From contig CAYSGF010000062.1 of assembly GCA_964430275.1 (NCBI GenBank), positions 1-11,771 of the forward strand: a stretch of 11,771 nt of DNA, given 5' to 3'. Shown here in pieces: positions 6,744 to 11,771 of this stretch. Below the pieces are notes generated by a model. It had not been told where the DNA came from and did not search any database. It was given only the letters and a program-made list of their open reading frames with translations. Made by a program: the position numbers and the translations under genes. This stretch comes from DASTYK01 sp964430275 (GTDB lineage Bacteria > Gemmatimonadota > Gemmatimonadetes > Longimicrobiales > RSA9). The first letter of the stretch is position 1. Every line of letters begins with the position of its first letter.

Positions 6744-7426
6744 GTTCGGCATGGGCGTGAAGTGTCGGTTATAGTAGCACGTGCACCGAGCTCGCGATAC
6801 TTGGATGCGGCGCGGTCATGGCGGCCGCGTCGCTCAGGTGTACGGTCAATGTGTCGCCAATGACGAAGCCGAACGACCGTGCTTCACGCTTCGTAGTGTG
6901 TGAGTCATCCCGAACCTCGTCGCTGATCCGCGCCGCGTTCCGTGGGGTGGCTCCCACGATTTGATAGACAGTTGGGTTAATACTGCCCTCATCGTCCCGA
7001 GCGGATGCGTCGCGGCTGCACTTCGAACGGTTTCATGCATGGGTGGCGTTCGTATGGATCGTTTCTGCTCCGCGTTGTGATCCGAGTATGACCGTAGTGC
7101 CTGCGCCTTGCGGGGGGCAGGCAACCTCATTGCGGCCCGTCAGCATCGTAGTACCTGTGCGCCGCTCGCCGCTCAGCTGCGCCTGCGTGGCGGCCTCGGA
7201 ACCGATCATTGTGACAGCCAAGGAGCCTGCCGTAATTGAGCGGCCCGCGGGCGGATCCCGCCCTTGTTCTGAGCGCTCAGAACGCGACTTCAGACGCGGG
7301 TGCGACCGATTATGACATGGAATCGACCGGATGGAACCTACCGCCGCCGCTGCGAGCGGTGCATCTTGGACGGACCGGCACTCGTGAACCAGGCCTGCAT
7401 CATGGTCCGATCATCAGCCCGAGCCG
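6744..7426. other. 683-nt stretch without a convincing gene
   Basis: This lies between the second peptide and the pump operon. I see no protein with a supported start. One minus-strand frame stays open from about 7041 to the TAA at 6769; with a GTG start at 6957 it would encode 62 residues beginning GATPRNAARISDEVRDD. It has no clear ribosome site and no recognised family, so I leave it as a possible relic. The stretch also carries an 18-bp perfect palindrome at 7266-7283 and, from about 7315, the start of the right-hand copy of the long direct repeat. The pump operon promoter is presumably in the last 200 nt, but no clear -35/-10 pair is visible. Confidence 0.55.
7266..7283. promoter_or_regulatory. 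18-bp perfect palindrome, possible operator
   Basis: GTTCTGAGCGCTCAGAAC reads identically on both strands with no mismatches. It ends 143 nt before the adaptor start at 7427 and 31 nt before the region shared with the truncated copy, which lacks it. The position and symmetry suit a binding site for a dimeric regulator of the pump operon. No regulator gene is in the window. Confidence 0.45.
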
Positions 7427-7816
7427 ATGATGACACTCCGTAAGCGCCTCATCCTTTCCGCTGCCGCCGCCCTCCTCCTGGCTCTATCCGCGCTCGCCAT
7501 CCATGCGCGCGTCGGCGCGCGCGATGAGGCCGCTGGCGACGTGCTCGGCGATTCGTCCGCGGTGCTGCCGGACGTCTCGGCCGCAGCCGCCTTCTCGACG
7601 AACCAGCCGATACCCGTGGAAGGCGCGAGGGTCCTGCTCGACACATTGGTCCTCCACGTCCGTGCCGAAGGCCAGGCGGCGGCGTGGCGGCAAACGACGG
7701 TGCTCGCGCAGGTCGCCGGTCAGGTGCAGCGCGTTCTGGTGGCGGAGAATCGCGCGATCGGCCCCGGCACGCCGCTCGTGGTGATCGATTCGACCGAGTA
7801 TGCGCTGGCGGCGGCG
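7315..7816 (+). repeat. Direct repeat, right copy (5' part of the intact adaptor gene)
   Basis: This is the counterpart of 4071-4579, including about 112 nt upstream of the adaptor start and its first ~130 codons. Here the sequence continues into the full adaptor gene, so this copy keeps the original context and the left copy is the broken one. Confidence 0.9.
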
Positions 7817-8620
7817 GAGGCGCGTGCGGGTCTGCGGCAGGCGCAGGCGCAGTACCAGGAGCTCACGTTGTTCGACGAGACGATCGAGGATGCGGAGGTT
7901 CGCCGGGAGCGCGAGCGTGCGTCCCGGGCGAAGAGCGGGCTCGACGGAGCGGAGCTGGCGGTGCTCCGTGCGCAGCTCGACCTCGACCGCACGCGGGTCG
8001 GAAGCCCGTTCAGCGGGCGCATCGCGAACGTGCAGGTCGTCGCCGGTGAGATGGTCCGGGTCGGGGACGAGCTGCTCACGGTCACGGACATCGATCCCAT
8101 CCGCGTCGAGGTGCAGGTGCTCGAAAGCGAGGTCGGCTTCCTGAGCCATGGGCGGAGCGCGCGCGTCTCGTTCGCGGCGTTTCCGGGCGAGGCATTCGAG
8201 GGCCGCATCGAATCGATCAATCCGCTCGTCGATCCCCAGACGCGCACCGCCCGCGTGACCGTCTCGGTGCCGAATCCCGAGGGGCGCATCCTGCCCGGCT
8301 TCTACGCAGTGGTCTCGCTCGACGCACGCCGCTTTCCTGATCGAATCCTGGTGCCGCGCGCGGCGATCCTCGAGCGCGATCGTCGCAGCATGCTGTTCGT
8401 GTACGAGGGCGAGGAAGGCGCGCGCGCGGGCCGCGCGAAGTGGCGTTACGTGACGACGGGGCTCGAGGGCGCGGACTTCGTCGAGATCGTCGAGAACCCG
8501 GACACGGAAATGGTGCAGCCGGGCGAGATCGTGCTCGTCGGCGGGCACTACACGCTCACCCACGACGCACCGGTCCGGCTGAGCGGAAACGCGCGCGCCG
8601 ACGGCGGGCGGCCGGACTGA
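7427..8620 (+). CDS. RND efflux periplasmic adaptor subunit (membrane fusion protein)
   Basis: A 397-residue HlyD/AcrA-type adaptor, which links the inner-membrane RND pump to the outer-membrane channel. Domains in order: N-terminal hydrophobic anchor or signal (about 8-27, no lipobox Cys); first half of the barrel-sandwich (lipoyl) domain, VLAQVAGQVQRVLVAENRAIGPG, near 92-115; an alpha-helical hairpin, about 128-190, rich in Ala, Glu and Arg; second lipoyl half with RTRVGSPFSGRIANVQVVAGEMV near 190-212; beta-barrel to about 300, including VDPQTRTARVTVSVPNPEG and LPGFYAVVSL; then the membrane-proximal domain. Length is normal for the family. Start ATG 7427 or the adjacent ATG 7430; neither has a clear ribosome site. 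The stop overlaps the start of the TolC-type gene by one base (TGATG), so translation is probably coupled. A truncated duplicate lies at 4189. Substrate cannot be predicted. Confidence 0.93.
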   Translation: MMTLRKRLILSAAAALLLALSALAIHARVGARDEAAGDVLGDSSAVLPDVSAAAAFSTNQPIPVEGARVLLDTLVLHVRAEGQAAAWRQTTVLAQVAGQVQRVLVAENRAIGPGTPLVVIDSTEYALAAAEARAGLRQAQAQYQELTLFDETIEDAEVRRERERASRAKSGLDGAELAVLRAQLDLDRTRVGSPFSGRIANVQVVAGEMVRVGDELLTVTDIDPIRVEVQVLESEVGFLSHGRSARVSFAAFPGEAFEGRIESINPLVDPQTRTARVTVSVPNPEGRILPGFYAVVSLDARRFPDRILVPRAAILERDRRSMLFVYEGEEGARAGRAKWRYVTTGLEGADFVEIVENPDTEMVQPGEIVLVGGHYTLTHDAPVRLSGNARADGGRPD

Positions 8621-9981
8621 TGAGCCGAGTCGACGTCATGGCCCGCGCCGCGCTGCTGCTCGTGGCGCTGCTGCCGGCCGCCGTGCATGCGCAGGCCGTT
8701 CCGGACCAGCTCACCGTCGCCGAGGCGCTGCGCCTCGCCCGCGCGCACAGTCCTGCCTACCGGACGGCGCTGAACGACGCCCACGTGGCGAGCGCGCGCG
8801 TGCGCGAGAGCTACGGCGCATTCCTGCCGACGCTCGGCGCATCGCTGAACTTCACGGGCAGCTCGGGCCGGACCTCGACCGGCGAGGGCGATTTCGGCGA
8901 AGTCGTGGACGGGGAGACGCGCACGATCGAGAACAGCGCCGGCTCGCACGGGGTCTCCGCGCGCATGACGCTGTTCGACGGCGGGGCCATGTTCGCGGAG
9001 GTGAGCGCGGCGCGCGCACAGGAGGACGCGGCCGAGGCGGTGATCGCGGCGGCAGTGAACCAGCTCGATGCGGCGGTGCGGCGGAGCTACTACCAGGCGC
9101 AGCGCGCGGAGCGGCTGATCGAGCTGGAGGAGCGGCTGCTCGCGTCGGCGCAGGATCGGCTGGAGCGGAGCCAGGCGCTGTTCCGGATTGCCGCGGCGAC
9201 GCGGGTGGACGTGCTCGGCGCGCAGGTCGACGTCGCATCCCAGGAACAGGCGCTGGCGAGCGCACGCGACAATGCGCGCAAGCTGCGCCTCGAGCTGCTC
9301 GAAACGCTGGGACTGCCACCGCACGATCCGAGCTTCGAGCTGGCCGAGCCGGAGCAGCCGGTATTCGACCCGGCGACGCTCGATGTGGACGCACTGGTCG
9401 CGCACGCGCTCGCGTCGAGTCCGGGCGTGCTCCAGCGGGAGGCGGCGGCACGGGCCGCGGAGCGGCGCACGAGCGTCGCACGTGCGGGCCGCTGGCCGTC
9501 CATCAGCGCGAACGTCGGCTACAACCGGAGCCTGCGCGAATCCGGCGCGTTCGACGCCTTCGGCCAGTTCGGCGCGCAGCAGCGCGGCTTCTCCTTCGGC
9601 CTCTCGGCGGACCTGCCGCTGTTCTCGAACTTCCGCACGGCGGCGACGATTGCACAGGCCGAGGCGGCGTACGAGGACGCGCGCGAGGACGAGCGCGCCA
9701 TGCGGCTGCAGACGGAGCGGGAGGTGCGCGCCGCGGTCATCGATCTCGGCAATGCCCACCGGCAGCTCGAGCTGGCCGAGCAGAAGGCGACGCTGAGCAC
9801 ACAGCGCCTCGCGCTCGCCATGGAGCAGTACCGGCTCGGCGCGCTCAGCTTCCTGAACCTGCAGCGCGTGATCGACGAGACGTCGGCGGCCGAGCGCCAG
9901 GCGCTGGACGCCCGCTACGGCTTCGTCCAGGCCCGCGTCGCGCTCGAGGAGAAGCTGGGCACTTCCCTGCCCCAGCCGTAG
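8620..9981 (+). CDS. TolC-family outer-membrane efflux protein
   Basis: A 453-residue outer-membrane channel subunit; TolC-type trimers form the exit duct of tripartite pumps. The signal peptide is about 1-24 (core ALLLVALLPAAVHA, then QAVPDQ), with no lipobox, so it is not an OprM-type lipoprotein. Two tandem OEP repeats follow, about 30-235 and 250-450. Each has a strand segment (ESYGAFLPTLGASLNFTGS; GRWPSISANVGYNRSL) between long Ala/Glu/Arg-rich helices, including SYYQAQRAERLIELEERLL and EQYRLGALSFLNLQRVI. The start ATG at 8620 overlaps the adaptor stop. A second ATG at 8638 is possible but would shorten the leader. The RND gene begins 12 nt downstream. GC and third-position GC are very high, as in the rest of this operon. 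Confidence 0.93.
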   Translation: MSRVDVMARAALLLVALLPAAVHAQAVPDQLTVAEALRLARAHSPAYRTALNDAHVASARVRESYGAFLPTLGASLNFTGSSGRTSTGEGDFGEVVDGETRTIENSAGSHGVSARMTLFDGGAMFAEVSAARAQEDAAEAVIAAAVNQLDAAVRRSYYQAQRAERLIELEERLLASAQDRLERSQALFRIAAATRVDVLGAQVDVASQEQALASARDNARKLRLELLETLGLPPHDPSFELAEPEQPVFDPATLDVDALVAHALASSPGVLQREAAARAAERRTSVARAGRWPSISANVGYNRSLRESGAFDAFGQFGAQQRGFSFGLSADLPLFSNFRTAATIAQAEAAYEDAREDERAMRLQTEREVRAAVIDLGNAHRQLELAEQKATLSTQRLALAMEQYRLGALSFLNLQRVIDETSAAERQALDARYGFVQARVALEEKLGTSLPQP

Positions 9982-9993
9982 CGGCCGGAGCGC

Positions 9994-11771
9994 ATGTCGA
10001 TTCCGCGCCTCTCGATCGACCGGCCGGTCGCCATCGCGATGCTGTTCGTCGCGCTCGTGTTCCTGGGCGCTCTGTCCGCCACTCGCTTGCCCGTCGACCT
10101 CCTGCCCGACATCGCCTACCCGCGGCTCGTCGTGCACACGAGCTATCCGGACGTCGCGCCCGCGGAGGTGGAGCGCTTCGTCACCGAGCGCGTGGAGCAG
10201 CAGGTCAGCACGGTGCCCGGCGTCGAGCGGGTCGAGAGCACGACGCGCGAGGGCACGTCCCTCGTCGTGCTGCGCTTCGCCTGGGGCACCGACATGGACT
10301 TCGCCGCGCTGAACGTGCGCGAGAAGATCGATGCGCTGCGCGACGTCCTGCCCGAGCGCGCCGGCCGGCCGGTCGTGCTGCGCACGGACCCGCGCAGCGA
10401 GCCTATCATGGCGATCAGCGTGTCCGGCGAAGCGAGCCTGTGGAGCCTGAAGGAGCTGGGCGAGTCCGTGTTCCGGCGCCGCCTCGAGCAGATCGACGGC
10501 GTGGCCGAAGCGGCAGTGACGGGTGGCCTGGAGCGCGAGATCCAGGTGGACGTGGACCTCCGCCGCATGGAGAGCTACGGCATCACGATCGACCAGATCG
10601 AGAGCGCACTGCAGGGCGCGAACGCGAGCGCGCCGAGCGGCACGATCCGGCGCGGCCGCTACCGCTACGCGCTCCGCACACTCGGCGAGCTGCAGAGCGT
10701 GGCGCAGATCGGCGACGTCGTGATCGCACAGCAGGCGGCCGGCAGCGAGCGTGCAAACGGGCGCATCCTCCTGCGCGACGTCGCCACCGTGACGGACGGC
10801 TTCCGCGAGCGGGAATCGCTCGCCCGCTACAACGGCGCGGAAGCCGTAGGCCTGCTCATCTACAAGGAGTCGGGCGCAAATACGGTGCGCGTCGCCGAGC
10901 GGGTGGAGGAAGCGCTCGCACAGCTCCGCGCGGAGTACCCCGCCGTCGCCCTCGCCGTCGCGACGAGCCAGTCGGGGTTCGTGGCGGACGCGATCAGCAA
11001 CCTCGTGCAGGAGATGATCCTGGGCGCCGTGCTCGCCTTCCTCGTGCTCGTGCTGTTCCTGCGCGACGCGCGCTACCCGACAGCCATCTCGCTCGCGATC
11101 CCGATCTCCGTGATCACGACGTTCGCGCTCATGCACGCGACCGGCGTGTCGATCAACATCATGAGCCTGGGCGGCCTCGCGCTCGGCGTCGGCATGCTCG
11201 TCGACAACTCGATCGTCGTCATCGAGAACGTGTTCCGGCACCGCGAAAAGGGGCTGCGCCCGGCGCTCGCCGCTGCCGCGGGCACGGAGGAGGTCCAGCG
11301 GGCGATCACCGCGGCGACGCTCACGACGATCGCAGTGTTCGGTCCGATCGTGTACGTCGAGGGGGTGGCGGGCGAGCTGTTCGCCGCGCTGTCGCTCACG
11401 GTCGCCTTCTCGCTGCTGGCATCGCTGTTCGTCGCGCTCACGCTGCTACCGATGATGGCCGCGCGCTGGGGCGAAGCAAACGTTCCGGATCCGAGCGGCG
11501 GACCGGGACGCGACGCCGGGAACAGGACGCGTCGATCCGGCCTGTATGCCCGCATCAGCCGACCGCTGCATGCCTTCGACCGCGCGTTCGATCGCTTCTC
11601 GCTCCGCTACCGTGGCTGGCTGGGCTGGGCACTCGCGCACCGCGGCCGCGTCGTCGCGGTGTGCCTGCTCATGCTGGCCGTGACGGTGCCGATCGCACTC
11701 GGACTCGAGCGCAGTGTGCTGCCGGACGTGGACCAGGGCGAGTTCCGCGCGCGCATCGAGCTGCCGCGCGG
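9994..11771 (+). CDS. RND efflux transporter permease (AcrB/HAE type), 3'-partial
   Basis: The first 592 codons of a proton-driven RND pump that usually has about 1000-1050 residues; it runs off the window end. ATG 9994 follows GGAG at 9987-9990 and gives the typical start MSIPRLSIDRPVAIAMLFVALV (TM1). The first porter region spans about 35-330, with LLPDIAYPRLVVHTSYP and VEQQVSTVPGVERVEST. TM2-TM6 follow from about 335 to 470, with LGAVLAFLVLVLFLRDARY and a TM4 motif GVGMLVDNSIVVIENV. In that motif Asp404 corresponds to AcrB Asp407, while the AcrB Asp408 position is Asn405, a version I recall from SwrC-like RND pumps. Then come the polar linker after TM6 (about 485-545) and TM7, VVAVCLLMLAVTVPIAL. 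This is the last visible gene of the adaptor-TolC-RND operon. Drug or lipid-like substrates are more likely than metals, since the CusA-type TM4 motif is absent, but this is an inference. Confidence 0.94.
   Translation, partial: MSIPRLSIDRPVAIAMLFVALVFLGALSATRLPVDLLPDIAYPRLVVHTSYPDVAPAEVERFVTERVEQQVSTVPGVERVESTTREGTSLVVLRFAWGTDMDFAALNVREKIDALRDVLPERAGRPVVLRTDPRSEPIMAISVSGEASLWSLKELGESVFRRRLEQIDGVAEAAVTGGLEREIQVDVDLRRMESYGITIDQIESALQGANASAPSGTIRRGRYRYALRTLGELQSVAQIGDVVIAQQAAGSERANGRILLRDVATVTDGFRERESLARYNGAEAVGLLIYKESGANTVRVAERVEEALAQLRAEYPAVALAVATSQSGFVADAISNLVQEMILGAVLAFLVLVLFLRDARYPTAISLAIPISVITTFALMHATGVSINIMSLGGLALGVGMLVDNSIVVIENVFRHREKGLRPALAAAAGTEEVQRAITAATLTTIAVFGPIVYVEGVAGELFAALSLTVAFSLLASLFVALTLLPMMAARWGEANVPDPSGGPGRDAGNRTRRSGLYARISRPLHAFDRAFDRFSLRYRGWLGWALAHRGRVVAVCLLMLAVTVPIALGLERSVLPDVDQGEFRARIELPR

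Noticed and set aside
7484..8563. A 359-codon minus-strand frame opposite the adaptor gene
   Set aside because: Antisense shadow of the adaptor; the translation is Arg/His-rich with no family resemblance.
8548..11241. An 897-codon minus-strand open frame opposite the adaptor, TolC and RND genes
   Set aside because: It runs antisense to three clearly recognised genes and is His/Arg/Asp-rich low-complexity protein, as expected for a shadow of very GC-rich codons.
1..11771. CRISPR arrays, tRNA or rRNA genes, insertion sequences
   Set aside because: No regularly spaced short repeats, no tRNA- or rRNA-like sequence, no terminal inverted repeats and no transposase were seen; the only long repeat is the adaptor duplication.

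Overview
The window reads as a high-GC Gram-negative chromosome, most likely Gemmatimonadota or a related soil lineage such as Acidobacteriota. This is an inference from three things: an ADOP-type MacB/FtsX permease, several secreted 6-bladed beta-propeller proteins, and a tripartite RND pump operon. No rRNA or other taxonomic marker is present. No tRNA, rRNA, CRISPR array, transposase or integrase was seen.

Layout. Positions 1-1002 hold the 3' part of an ABC permease that appears to have lost an internal segment of its second FtsX unit. From about 1000 to 7400 the base composition falls (57-60% GC in sampled 60-base lines, against 73-80% in the flanks). This accessory-looking region holds: a minus-strand beta-propeller lipoprotein gene broken by a 1-nt frameshift (1109-2120); a divergent intergenic region with a 9-G tract; a cysteine-rich exported protein (2455-2880) followed 45 nt later by a secreted beta-propeller (2926-3954) and a GC-rich hairpin; a truncated 5' copy of the pump adaptor gene (4189-4707); a third beta-propeller, predicted to be a lipoprotein (4821-6002); and two tandem 71-residue exported cysteine-rich peptides with identical cysteine spacing (6188-6403 and 6528-6743). 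A 683-nt stretch with no convincing gene follows, carrying an 18-bp perfect palindrome.

From 7427 to the window end there is a tightly packed operon for an adaptor (HlyD/AcrA type), an outer-membrane TolC-type channel and an RND pump (cut by the window end). Together these would form a trans-envelope efflux complex.

Two things stand out. First, secreted or lipoprotein propellers repeatedly sit beside exported Cys-rich small proteins, which resembles the pairing of NVEALA peptides and 6-bladed propellers that I recall from Bacteroidetes. I infer a propeller/peptide surface system, but its function is unknown. Second, the third propeller and the two peptides lie between two direct copies of the adaptor gene's upstream region and first ~130 codons (about 4071-4579 and 7315-7816). 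The cassette therefore either arrived with a duplication or could be lost by homologous recombination that would restore one adaptor gene.
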